This document shows positions 1-8,686 of a stretch of DNA of 64,000 nt, piece by piece (positions within the stretch are counted from its first letter, which is position 1; each line of letters starts with the position of its first letter). The position numbers were made by a program, and so were the translations under genes. The stretch comes from Rubrivivax sp. (GTDB lineage Bacteria > Pseudomonadota > Gammaproteobacteria > Burkholderiales > Burkholderiaceae_C). The notes beneath the pieces were generated by a model, which was given only the letters and a program-made list of their open reading frames with translations, did no database searches and had not been told where the DNA came from. Location of the stretch: NCBI GenBank assembly GCA_019635315.1, contig JAHBZT010000008.1, positions 1 through 64,000 on the forward strand, in the 5' to 3' direction.

Positions 1-118
1 CCACAAGCACGCGAGGCAAGCGGACGTATGGCGAGTGTCCGCAATGCGCCGCAAGCTCTCACCCGCGAGCCTGCACCGCGACAGTCACGGTTCGCGCGTC
101 GTCCGCTGGAGCCGTTGA
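1..118 (+). CDS. C-terminal end of an upstream gene, possibly the partner ABC permease
   Basis: An open frame runs in from the window edge and stops with TGA at 116-118, two bases before the ATG of the next permease gene. The 38 visible codons are basic and end in R-W-S-R. In BMP-type ABC operons two permease genes usually lie back to back, so this may be the end of the first permease. The fragment is too short for recognition of a family. The frame in phase with the next gene is also open here, so this call is weak. Confidence 0.25.
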   Translation, partial: HKHARQADVWRVSAMRRKLSPASLHRDSHGSRVVRWSR

Positions 119-119
119 G

Positions 120-1040
120 ATGGACGCCTTCGCGCTGCTCATCGCCGCCACGCTGAACGCCGGCACCGTGCTCGCGCTGGCCGGGCTCGGCCTGCTGATC
201 AACGAACGGGCCGGCATCCTGAACCTGGGGGCCGAGGGCATGATGCTGGTGGCCGCGATCGCCGGCTTCGCCACTGCCGTGACCACCGGCAACGACTGGC
301 TGGCCTTCGGCGCCGGCGCGCTGGCCGGGGCGGCGCTGGCGACTGTGTTCGGGCTGATGGTCATCTGGCTCAATACCAACCAGGTCGCCACCGGGCTGGC
401 GCTCGCGCTGTTCGGCGCCGGGTTCTCGGCCTTCGTCGGCATCGGCTACGTGCAGGGCAAGATCGGCGAGCGGCCGCGCTTCGAGATCCCGCTGCTCGGC
501 GACCTGCCCTTCGTCGGCCCGGCGCTGTTCCGCCAGCACCCGATGGTCTACATCGCGATCGCGCTGACGCTCGCGGTGGCCTGGTTCCTGTACCGCTCGC
601 GCGCCGGGCTGGTGATGCGCGCGGTCGGCGAGAGCCCCGAATCGGCGCACGCGCTGGGCGTGCCGGTGCGCGCGATCCGCCTCGCCGCGGTGGTTGCGGG
701 CGGGGCGCTGTGCGGGCTGGCCGGCGCCTACCTGTCGGTGATCTATACGCCGCTGTGGGTGGAAGGCATGGTCGCCGGGCGCGGCTGGATCGCGCTCGCG
801 CTGACCACCTTCGCGACCTGGCGGCCGGCGCGCGTGCTGCTCGGTGCCTACCTGTTCGGCGGCGTCACGATGCTGCAGTTTCACCTGCAGGGCCAGGGCG
901 TGCAGATCGCCAGCCAGCTGCTGAGCATGCTGCCCTACCTGGCGACCGTCGTCGTGCTGGTGCTGATCAGCAGCAACGCGGCCTGGATACGCGCCAACAT
1001 GCCGGCGTCGCTGGGCAAGCCCTTCCATCCGGGTGGCTGA
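120..1040 (+). CDS. BMP-type ABC transporter, inner-membrane permease (second permease type)
   Basis: A 306-residue polytopic inner-membrane protein. Long hydrophobic stretches cover most of its length. The segment reading N-E-R-A-G-I-L-N-L-G-A-E-G-M-M near residues 28-42 is the signature of the BmpC/YufQ-like branch of the branched-chain/BPD permease family, which imports nucleosides or related compounds. The segment V-G-E-S-P near residue 175 corresponds to the cytoplasmic coupling loop. The ATG at 120 starts right after the stop of the preceding frame, and the substrate-binding lipoprotein gene follows 121 bp downstream. The ATPase gene is not in the window and is probably upstream. The substrate cannot be read from this gene. 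The purine-deaminase-like amidohydrolase nearby would fit a nucleobase but is not proof. Confidence 0.85.
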   Translation: MDAFALLIAATLNAGTVLALAGLGLLINERAGILNLGAEGMMLVAAIAGFATAVTTGNDWLAFGAGALAGAALATVFGLMVIWLNTNQVATGLALALFGAGFSAFVGIGYVQGKIGERPRFEIPLLGDLPFVGPALFRQHPMVYIAIALTLAVAWFLYRSRAGLVMRAVGESPESAHALGVPVRAIRLAAVVAGGALCGLAGAYLSVIYTPLWVEGMVAGRGWIALALTTFATWRPARVLLGAYLFGGVTMLQFHLQGQGVQIASQLLSMLPYLATVVVLVLISSNAAWIRANMPASLGKPFHPGG

Positions 1041-1161
1041 TGGCGACCGCGGCCGCGCGGCGGTCGATAATGCCGCCCGCGTGAAAGGCGCGGCGCCCGA
1101 GGGCGACGCAGCCGACCAACGACAGCCACGCCAACCCCACCACTGCCAGGAGAACCGCACC

Positions 1162-2313
<1,152 letters not shown>

Positions 2314-2336
2314 TCCGGCGCTGAACCGGCCAGCCG

Positions 2337-2370
2337 AACGCCGCCGAGGCACGCGCCCGGCGGCGTTTTT
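2337..2370 (+). terminator. Rho-independent terminator after the BMP transporter operon
   Basis: A perfect 10-bp stem, AACGCCGCCG at 2337-2346 and CGGCGGCGTT at 2358-2367, encloses an 11-base loop. The last two T residues of the stem continue into a run of five T (2366-2370). It lies 24 bp after the stop of the BMP lipoprotein gene and also separates it from the convergent BNR-repeat gene. Confidence 0.9.
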
Positions 2371-2382
2371 CGTTCCGCTGCG

Positions 2383-3459
2383 CTAGCCGAAGCGCACCGC
2401 GTAGATCGGCGGCAGGTGCTGCGCCACCGCCTGCCAGGAGTCGCCGGCGTCGCTGCTGGCCCACAGGTGGCCGGTGGTGCTGCCCATCAGCAGCGAACGG
2501 CCGTCGCGCGCCACGTCCAGGCCGTGGCGGTAGACGAGGTCGTAGCAGTCCTGCTGCGGCAGCCCGTCGCGCAGCACCTCGAAGCTGGCGCCGCCGTCGC
2601 GCGTGCGCGTGACGGCCAGCGCGGCGTCCACCGGCACGCGCCGCTCGTCCTTGACCGCGGGCACGAACCAGGCGGTGTCGCCGTCGCCCGGGTGCACCGC
2701 GACCGCAAAGCCGAAGCTCGACAAGGGCGCCTTCACCTCCTGCCAGCTCGTCGCGTTGTCGGTGGAGCGCCAGATGCCGTTATGGTGCTGGCACCACAGC
2801 ACCTGCGGCTGCGCCGCGCAGCGCACGATGCGGTGCGGGTCCTGGATATTCTGGTCGTGCGCCCGCTCGGGCGGCATGAAGTCGGCGCGCATGCCGGCGG
2901 CGCGCAGGTCCCAGTGCGCACCGCCGTCGCGCGTGACCCAGGCCCCGCCGCAGCTGATGCCCAGCAGCAGTTCGCCCGCATGCTGCGGATGCGGGCACAG
3001 CGAATGGATGCCCGGCGCGTCGTAGCCGCCGCCGAACCATTCCTGCCGCTCCGGCCGTTGCCACAGGCTGTCGACCAGCTGCCAGCTCGCACCGGAGTCC
3101 TCGCTGCGGAACAGCCCGCCGGGGATGGTGCCGGCCCACAGCGTGCGGCCGGCACGCTCCAGCGACCACAGCTGCACCAGCTTCCAGGGCACGCCGGGGG
3201 CGTCCTGGGGCTGTTCGGGAAAGGTGGGCGTGACGACCTCGCGCCAGGTCGCGCCGGCGTCGTCCGACGCGTGCAGCTTGACGCCGAAGTGGCCCAGGTT
3301 CAGCGCCGCGAGCATGCGGCCTTCGCCGTCCGGCGGCAGCAGCATGCTCACCGGTTCGGCGAGGAAGCTCACGCGCGCGACGCGCCAGGCGCCACCCTCC
3401 CCACGCTGCAGTTCGAACAGGCCCTTGCGCGTGGCGGCCCAGGCACGGTCGTCGGTCAT
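2383..3459 (-). CDS. BNR/Asp-box repeat beta-propeller protein (sialidase-like fold, function unknown)
   Basis: A 358-residue protein without an obvious signal peptide. It contains at least six Asp-box (BNR) motifs of the form S/T-x-D-x-G-x-x-W: ASDDAGATW, SEDSGASW, TRDGGAHW, STDNATSW, TRDGGASF and SSDAGDSW. These mark a six- or seven-bladed propeller like those of sialidases, Ycf48 and VPS10 proteins. The usual sialidase FRIP motif and catalytic residues are not evident, so no glycosidase activity is claimed. It is encoded 31 bp downstream of a MoaD/ThiS-like gene on the same strand, and the two are probably co-transcribed. It ends against the terminator of the convergent BMP operon. Confidence 0.8.
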   Translation of the reverse strand: MTDDRAWAATRKGLFELQRGEGGAWRVARVSFLAEPVSMLLPPDGEGRMLAALNLGHFGVKLHASDDAGATWREVVTPTFPEQPQDAPGVPWKLVQLWSLERAGRTLWAGTIPGGLFRSEDSGASWQLVDSLWQRPERQEWFGGGYDAPGIHSLCPHPQHAGELLLGISCGGAWVTRDGGAHWDLRAAGMRADFMPPERAHDQNIQDPHRIVRCAAQPQVLWCQHHNGIWRSTDNATSWQEVKAPLSSFGFAVAVHPGDGDTAWFVPAVKDERRVPVDAALAVTRTRDGGASFEVLRDGLPQQDCYDLVYRHGLDVARDGRSLLMGSTTGHLWASSDAGDSWQAVAQHLPPIYAVRFG

Positions 3460-3490
3460 GGTGTCTCCTCCTGTCGTGGGGTTTGGCGCT

Positions 3491-3760
3491 TCAGCCGCCG
3501 CTCAGCGCCTGCAGCACGTGCACCGTGCTGCCGGGCTGCAGGGCGTCGGCCAGCGCGACCCGGTCCTCGCTGCGCCGGCCGTCGACGAAGACGACGACGT
3601 TGGCGCGCAGGTGGCCCTGGTCGTCGAACACGTAGCCGCGCAGCGCCGGGTTGTGGGCAAAGGCGTCCTCGAGCGCAGCACGCAGCGTCGTCGCCGGCGT
3701 GTCGACCTCGGGCGTCGCGGTGAAGCGCCGCAGTTGCGGCGTGAACAGCACGCGGGGCAT
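3491..3760 (-). CDS. MoaD/ThiS-family ubiquitin-like small protein
   Basis: An 89-residue beta-grasp protein ending in L-S-G-G. The free C-terminal Gly-Gly is the feature MoaD, ThiS and ubiquitin-like sulfur carriers or modifiers use for adenylation and thiocarboxylation. Other family marks are the acidic/hydrophobic pattern around V-V-V-F-V-D-G-R-R and the segment L-Q-P-G-S-T-V-H-V-L just before the tail. The ATG at 3760 is chosen because it is the last methionine before the conserved M-P-R-V-L-F-T-P start of the fold. No MoaE, ThiG or E1-like gene lies nearby. The neighbour is the BNR propeller gene, which suggests a role other than molybdopterin or thiamine synthesis; that is inference. 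Confidence 0.8.
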   Translation of the reverse strand: MPRVLFTPQLRRFTATPEVDTPATTLRAALEDAFAHNPALRGYVFDDQGHLRANVVVFVDGRRSEDRVALADALQPGSTVHVLQALSGG

Positions 3761-3880
3761 GGCGCGAATGATGCCCGCAGGGCCCGCCGGCTGGCAAACC
3801 GGCGCCCCCGGGCGCCGCGCCCGCCGCGCCCGCCGCGAGCCCGCGTGGCCGCGTGGCCGCGCAGCGACAATGCGGTACCG

Positions 3881-4759
3881 ATGAATCGCGGCCTTGCCTA
3901 CGCCGCCCTCGCGTATGTCGCGTGGGGCCTGTTTCCGCTGTATTTCGCGATGCTGGCGCAGGTCTCGCCGCTGGAGATCGTGCTGCACCGCTCGCTGTGG
4001 TCGCTGGCCGTGGTGCTGGCGCTGCTGGCCGCGCTGCGGCGCTGGGACTGGATCCGGCCCACGCTGGCCGACCCGCGGCGGCTGGCGCTGTGGGGCGTCA
4101 GCGCGCTGCTGCTGGCCGGCAACTGGACGCTGTACGTGTGGGCGGTGCTGGCGCACCGCGTCGTCGACGCCAGCCTGGGCTACTTCATCAACCCGCTGGT
4201 CAGCGTGCTGCTGGCCGTGCTGGTGCTGCGCGAGCGGCTGACGCGCGCGCAGTGGATCGCGGTCGCGCTGGCCGCCGCCGGCGTGGCCTGGCTGACCTGG
4301 CAGGCCGGGCAGCTGCCGTGGATCGCGCTCACGCTGGCCGCCAGCTTCGGCCTCTACGGGCTGATGCGCAAGACCGCGCCGCTGGGCGCGCTGGAAGGCC
4401 TGGCCGTGGAGACGCTGCTGCTGGCGCCGCTGGCCGCGACCGTGCTCGCATGGTGGATCGCCGCCGGCCACAGCACCGTCGTCGGCGCTGGCGCCGCGAC
4501 CTGGGGCTGGATCGTGCTCAGCGGCCCGCTGACCGCATTCACGCTGGTGCTCTTCGCCGCCGGCGCGCGCCGGCTGCCGCTGGCCACCGTGGGGCTCATG
4601 CAGTACATCTCGCCGACGCTGCAGCTGGCGCTGGGCATCTGGGTCTTCCACGAACCCTTCAGCGCCGCGCGGCTGGTCGGCTTCGCGCTGATCTGGGCCG
4701 GCCTGGCGGTCTATTCGCTGGACAGCTGGCGGCGCGCGTCGCGGATCACCACCGCATAG
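3881..4759 (+). CDS. rarD: EamA-family transporter RarD
   Basis: A 292-residue inner-membrane protein with about ten hydrophobic segments, divergent from the MoaD/ThiS-like gene. The N-terminal pattern G-L-A-Y-A-A-L-A-Y-V-A-W-G-L-F-P-L-Y and the later L-G-Y-F-I-N-P-L and M-Q-Y-I-S-P-T segments are typical of RarD. This branch of the drug/metabolite transporter superfamily was first tied to chloramphenicol sensitivity but has no firmly known substrate. The ATG at 3881 gives the usual family length. The last 49 bp overlap the 3' end of the convergent dehydrogenase gene on the other strand, so both genes share coding sequence at 4711-4759. Confidence 0.9.
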   Translation: MNRGLAYAALAYVAWGLFPLYFAMLAQVSPLEIVLHRSLWSLAVVLALLAALRRWDWIRPTLADPRRLALWGVSALLLAGNWTLYVWAVLAHRVVDASLGYFINPLVSVLLAVLVLRERLTRAQWIAVALAAAGVAWLTWQAGQLPWIALTLAASFGLYGLMRKTAPLGALEGLAVETLLLAPLAATVLAWWIAAGHSTVVGAGAATWGWIVLSGPLTAFTLVLFAAGARRLPLATVGLMQYISPTLQLALGIWVFHEPFSAARLVGFALIWAGLAVYSLDSWRRASRITTA

Positions 4760-5580
4760 TCGTCGCCGCCCTCGCCCGCGGCCGACGCGCGGTCCAGCGC
4801 CGCGCCAGCCACGTCGGCCACCGGTGTCGCCACGCCCAGCGCGGCGGCGGCGGCGCGGATCAGCGACACGTCCTTGCGCATCTGCTCCACCGTGAAGGTC
4901 GGCGTGTAGTCGTGGGCGCGCAGCGCCGGCGCCTTGGCCTTGACGATGGGCGACGCGGCGGCGCTGGACTCGACGACCTGCCAGGCGCTGGCCCAGTCCA
5001 GCCCGCCGCGCTCGGCCAGCGCCAGCGCCTCGGCCAGCATCGTGCTGGTGCCGACGATCAGCAGGTTGACCGCCAGCTTGGCCACACGCGCCTGCTCGCC
5101 GTCGCCGAGCCAGAAGCGCTGCGGGCCCCAGCAGGCGAACAGCGCCTCGTGCGTGTCGTAGGCGGCGCGCGGGCCGGAGACGAAGACCGTCAGCGCTGCG
5201 CGTTCGGCCATCACGTTGTTGCCCGACACCGGTGCCCGCAGGCAGGCCACGCCGCAGGCGCCGGCGCGCGCCGCGGCGGCGCGCGAGGCCTCGGGCGACA
5301 CCGTGCTGGTGTCGATCCAGGTCGCGCCCGGCGGCGCATGGCCGGCCACCGCGTGCGCCACCGTGTCCAGCGCGGCGTCGTCGGGCAGCGAGCTGACGAT
5401 CACCGGCGCCTGGGCCAGCGCGGCGGCGAGGTCGGCCGCCACTGGCAGCCCGGCCTCGGCCGCCAGCGCGCGGCGCGCCGCCGAGAGGTCGAAGGCCGTC
5501 ATGTCGTGACCGGCAGCATGCAGGTGGCGGGCCATCGGCAGGCCCATCTTGCCGACGCCGACGAAGAGGATCCGGGTCAT
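4711..5580 (-). CDS. NAD(P)-dependent oxidoreductase, 3-hydroxyisobutyrate dehydrogenase family
   Basis: A 289-residue cytosolic enzyme. The N-terminus has the dinucleotide-binding motif G-V-G-K-M-G-L-P-M-A in a Rossmann fold. The substrate-side motif A-P-V-S-G-N is near residue 117, and the helical domain has the catalytic-lysine segment V-A-K-L-A-V-N-L. Members reduce or oxidise beta-hydroxyacids such as 3-hydroxyisobutyrate, tartronate semialdehyde or related intermediates; the substrate here is unknown. The ATG at 5580 is preceded by AAAGGCG. The gene lies 13 bp after the amidohydrolase gene and probably shares its transcript. A second family member is encoded at 7642-8565. The 3' end overlaps rarD by 49 bp. 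Confidence 0.85.
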   Translation of the reverse strand: MTRILFVGVGKMGLPMARHLHAAGHDMTAFDLSAARRALAAEAGLPVAADLAAALAQAPVIVSSLPDDAALDTVAHAVAGHAPPGATWIDTSTVSPEASRAAAARAGACGVACLRAPVSGNNVMAERAALTVFVSGPRAAYDTHEALFACWGPQRFWLGDGEQARVAKLAVNLLIVGTSTMLAEALALAERGGLDWASAWQVVESSAAASPIVKAKAPALRAHDYTPTFTVEQMRKDVSLIRAAAAALGVATPVADVAGAALDRASAAGEGGDDYAVVIRDARRQLSSE

Positions 5581-5593
5581 GGTGCTTCGCCTT

Positions 5594-6937
5594 TCACTGC
5601 AGCCCGAGCGCACCGACGATCTTGCGTCCCGAGGCATTGAGCCGCTCGATGACCGGCGCCAGGTCCATGCCGAGCAGCCGCCCGCCGCGCTTCTTCCAGC
5701 GCCCGGCGACCATCACGCCATCGATGTGCGACGGCGAGGCCTGGAAGACGACCGCGGCTACCGGGTCGTGCAGCGGCTGCATGTCCAGCGTATCGGCGCG
5801 GATCAGCACCAGGTCGGCCTGCTTGCCGGCGGCCAGCGTGCCGATGCGGTCGAGCTGGCGCAGCATGCGCGCGCCCTCCACCGTCACCCACGACAGCGCC
5901 TCGATGGCCGGGATCGTGGTCGTCGGCGGTATGCCGCCTGCGGCCTCGCGGTGCGCCACGTTGTCCAGGCTGCGCTGGATGCCGAGCGCGATGCGCGCCT
6001 GCGTCAGCATGTCGCCGCTCATCACGCTCTCCAGGTCCACGCCCAGCGAAGGCGCGCGGCCCAGCCGGCGCAGGCGCCCGGTCAGCGGGTGGCCGTGGCC
6101 CTGCGACATCTCGCTCTCCGCGGCGGCCGAGAAGCTCATGCCCAGGTCGCAGAAGCGCGCCAGTTGCGCATCGTCCAGCGCATGGCCGTGCACGATGTTG
6201 ATGCGCTCGCCGAGCAGGCCCTCGGTGTCCAGCACCTGCCAGCCTCCGGGCGTGCGCGCCGGCCCGCCGCCCTGGTGCAGCGACGCGATGAGGTCCAGCT
6301 CGGCGGCCATGCGGAAGTCGTGGCGCGCCACTTCCAGCGTCGAATAGTGCGGGCCCAGCACCGCGGCGTGGATGCTCAGCAGTTCGCGCCCCTGGTGCGC
6401 CTTCAGCAGCCGCTCGACCTCGGCCCGCGGGTGCGACAGCTCCCAGAATGGCGTCTCGCCGGGCTTGGGGTCGGGCTTGGGCGTGCCGTGGAAGAAGGCG
6501 GCGCGGATGCCGGACTCGATCAGCGCCGACACCGCGGCGTCGTTGTGTTCCGGCGTGCGGTTGTTGTGGCACCAGTCGACCAGGGTCGTCGTGCCGCAGT
6601 TCAGCTGGTTCAGCGCGCCGGCCAGCGTGGCGATGTGCAGGTCCGCCGGCTCGAACACCGTCGCCAGACCCGCGTGCATCTTGCGGAAGTATTCGGGCAG
6701 CGTCCAGTTGGCGGCGACGCCGCGCAGCGCCGTCTGCCAGGTGTGCATGTGCGCGTTGACCAGCCCGGGGATCACGATGCAGCCAACGGCGTCGACGAGC
6801 TCGGCGTCGTCGGCGGCGATCGTGGGCGCGATCTCGGTGATGCGCTCATCGGCGACCAGGATGTCGGCGCGCGGCAGAACGCCCTGCGCATCCATCGTGA
6901 TCACCGTGGCGCCGCGGATCAGGGTACGGGTGGTCAT
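5594..6937 (-). CDS. Amidohydrolase family metal-dependent deaminase or chlorohydrolase
   Basis: A 447-residue cytosolic enzyme of the TIM-barrel amidohydrolase superfamily (TrzN/AtzA, 8-oxoguanine and S-adenosylhomocysteine deaminase group). The metal-binding H-x-H is in N-A-H-M-H-T-W at residues 63 and 65. Later ligand positions are visible in S-L-H-Q-G, I-V-H-G-H and G-V-D-L-E-S-V-M-S-G-D. The C-terminal composite-domain motif G-T-L-A-A-G-K-Q-A-D-L-V is intact. Such enzymes remove amino groups or halides from purine- or triazine-like rings. It heads a two-gene unit with the dehydrogenase that follows. A BMP-type transporter is encoded 3.2 kb away, which would fit purine-like substrates, but the specific reaction cannot be read from the sequence. 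Confidence 0.85.
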   Translation of the reverse strand: MTTRTLIRGATVITMDAQGVLPRADILVADERITEIAPTIAADDAELVDAVGCIVIPGLVNAHMHTWQTALRGVAANWTLPEYFRKMHAGLATVFEPADLHIATLAGALNQLNCGTTTLVDWCHNNRTPEHNDAAVSALIESGIRAAFFHGTPKPDPKPGETPFWELSHPRAEVERLLKAHQGRELLSIHAAVLGPHYSTLEVARHDFRMAAELDLIASLHQGGGPARTPGGWQVLDTEGLLGERINIVHGHALDDAQLARFCDLGMSFSAAAESEMSQGHGHPLTGRLRRLGRAPSLGVDLESVMSGDMLTQARIALGIQRSLDNVAHREAAGGIPPTTTIPAIEALSWVTVEGARMLRQLDRIGTLAAGKQADLVLIRADTLDMQPLHDPVAAVVFQASPSHIDGVMVAGRWKKRGGRLLGMDLAPVIERLNASGRKIVGALGLQ

Positions 6938-7641
6938 GTCAGCGATCTCTCTGGGCGCAGTGGGGACGTACGCACGCTCCGCTCGGACAATTGGTCTGCA
7001 GGCTGATGTTTCGCATGCTCTGCCTGTGCATCGCGCCAGGCGGTACCCGCTCCCGGCTCAGGGTCCCGCGGTCGCCGCCTTCGGCGTCGACTGCCCTGCG
7101 CTGCTCGCTTCGGGGTCGCGCCGCCCAACTCACTTCGCTCGCTGCGCTCGCTCCGTTCGGACACCGGCGGCGAGTCAGTTGTGGAGGCGCGCACTGCGTG
7201 CGCGCCGACCCCGAAGCTGCGCTGCTCGGCGCTTCACACATCGCCGGCAGCGGGTACCGCCTGGCGCGAAGTCCACCGGCTGTGGCGTCCGACCTCGTGG
7301 AACGCCACCGCCGTATCGCGAAGCCGCGTGGGGGCAGCCCGCAGCGCCCATGGGAGGCGCCGAGAAGCGCAGGACGCTTGGCCGCGCGCGCAGCGCGCTT
7401 CCCCAACTGACTCGCCGCCGATGTCCGAACGCAGCGAACGCAGTGAGCGAAGTGAGTTGGCGGCGGGCCAAGCGTTCGAGCATCGCAGGGCAGTCGGCGC
7501 GCAGCGCCGACCGCCGGACTCTGGGCGCTGCGGGCTGCCCCCATGCGGCTTCGCTGCTCGAATGTCAGCAAGAACGAACAGCGCCGCGCCATGAACGGTC
7601 GCAATGCGCCGAAAGCGGCCCAACCGCTCGCCCGCATCACC
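6938..7641. repeat. 704-bp non-coding block of overlapping inverted repeats
   Basis: No credible gene lies between the amidohydrolase start and the next gene; short open frames here have skewed composition and no recognisable domain. At least three long inverted repeats are present. 7125-7180 pairs with 7405-7460 (56 bp, four mismatches). 7319-7349 pairs with 7523-7553 (31 bp, one mismatch). 7031-7051 pairs with 7249-7269 (21 bp, perfect). Their axes differ (about 7293, 7436 and 7150), so this is a patchwork and not one hairpin. CTTCGGGGTC at 7109-7118 is also inverted at 7208-7217. It looks like accumulated extragenic repeat units. The promoter of the amidohydrolase operon must lie near 6940-7000. 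Confidence 0.8.
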
Positions 7642-8565
7642 TCAGCCACTGAGCCCGTCGTCGACCTTCACGTCCTCCGGCACCAGCGTCAACCCGGCAT
7701 CGGCCGCCGTCTCCTGCAGCAGGATCGCGAAGTCGACGTCGTCGTGGCCGCGGCCGACCAGGCGGGCGATGGACTCGCGCGTGGCGGCGGCGGAGGGCAT
7801 CGGCACGCCATGCGCCTTGCCGGCGCCCAGCCCCAGGTCCATGTCCTTGAGCAGCAGCTTGGGCGTGAAGGTCACCTGCTCGAAGCTCAGGTTGGTCAGC
7901 ACCGGGCTCTTGTAGCGGGTGTACATGCTGCCCAGCACCGAATCGTTGATGCTCTGCAGGAAGACGTGGCGCGGGATGCCGGCCTTCTCGGCCAGCACCG
8001 TGATCTCGCACAGGCTCTGGATGATCACGCCGAACATCGTGTTGTGCGCGATCTTCCACACGCGGGCCAGCTCGCCCTCGCCGACCCACATCACCTTGCG
8101 GCCCATGGCCTGCAGCAGCGGCTCGACCGCGTCGTAGTGCGCCTTCGGGCCCGAGGCCACCACCAGCAGCTTGCCGGCCTTGGCCACCTTGGCGTTGCCG
8201 GAGACCGGCGCGCACAGGTAACCCACGCCCAGTGCCTGCAGCCGCTCGCGGATCTCGGCCGAGCCTTCCTGCGAGATCGAGCTGCTGTCCACCAGCAGCT
8301 TCGGCCGCGCGGCGCCGGTCATCAGACCGCCGTCGCCGAACAGCACGTCCTTCAGGTCGTCGGTCGTCGAGACCATCGTGAAGACGACGTCGCAGCCGGC
8401 CAGGTCGGCCTTCGCGTCGACGATCACCGCGCCGTATTCGGCCAGCGGCATGGCCTTGGCACGCGTGCGGTTCCAAACCTGCACGCGGTGGCCCGCGGCG
8501 GTGAGCTTCTTGACCATCGCCTCGCCCATGCGGCCGAGGCCTATCCACCCGATCGTCGTCGTCAT
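7642..8565 (-). CDS. NAD(P)-dependent oxidoreductase, 3-hydroxyisobutyrate dehydrogenase family (second copy)
   Basis: A 307-residue enzyme with the cofactor motif G-L-G-R-M-G-E-A-M at residues 10-18, the A-P-V-S-G-N substrate motif and W-K-I-A-H-N-T around the catalytic lysine. It belongs to the same family as the product of 4711-5580, but the two are clearly different in sequence. It is the last gene of the putative module A transcript, behind a TRAP receptor gene with a gap of about 120 bp, so it may have its own promoter. A role in reducing a semialdehyde or keto acid formed by module A is inferred from position only. The ATG at 8565 is preferred over a GTG one codon upstream. Confidence 0.85.
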   Translation of the reverse strand: MTTTIGWIGLGRMGEAMVKKLTAAGHRVQVWNRTRAKAMPLAEYGAVIVDAKADLAGCDVVFTMVSTTDDLKDVLFGDGGLMTGAARPKLLVDSSSISQEGSAEIRERLQALGVGYLCAPVSGNAKVAKAGKLLVVASGPKAHYDAVEPLLQAMGRKVMWVGEGELARVWKIAHNTMFGVIIQSLCEITVLAEKAGIPRHVFLQSINDSVLGSMYTRYKSPVLTNLSFEQVTFTPKLLLKDMDLGLGAGKAHGVPMPSAAATRESIARLVGRGHDDVDFAILLQETAADAGLTLVPEDVKVDDGLSG

Positions 8566-8686
8566 CACGCGGTCTCGTTCAGTCTGTACGCAGCGGATTC
8601 AGCCTTGCCGGCCGCGCCCGCGCCGGCAAGGCGCTCGCCCTGCGCCTGGCGAAGGACAGTCCGCAGCGACTGTCCCTCGTCCACGC

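Noticed and set aside
6961-7650. Open frames of 80-240 codons on both strands in the repeat block
   Set aside because: They overlap one another in several frames and consist of the inverted repeats. Products are Arg/Ser/Ala-rich with no recognisable domain or ribosome-binding site.
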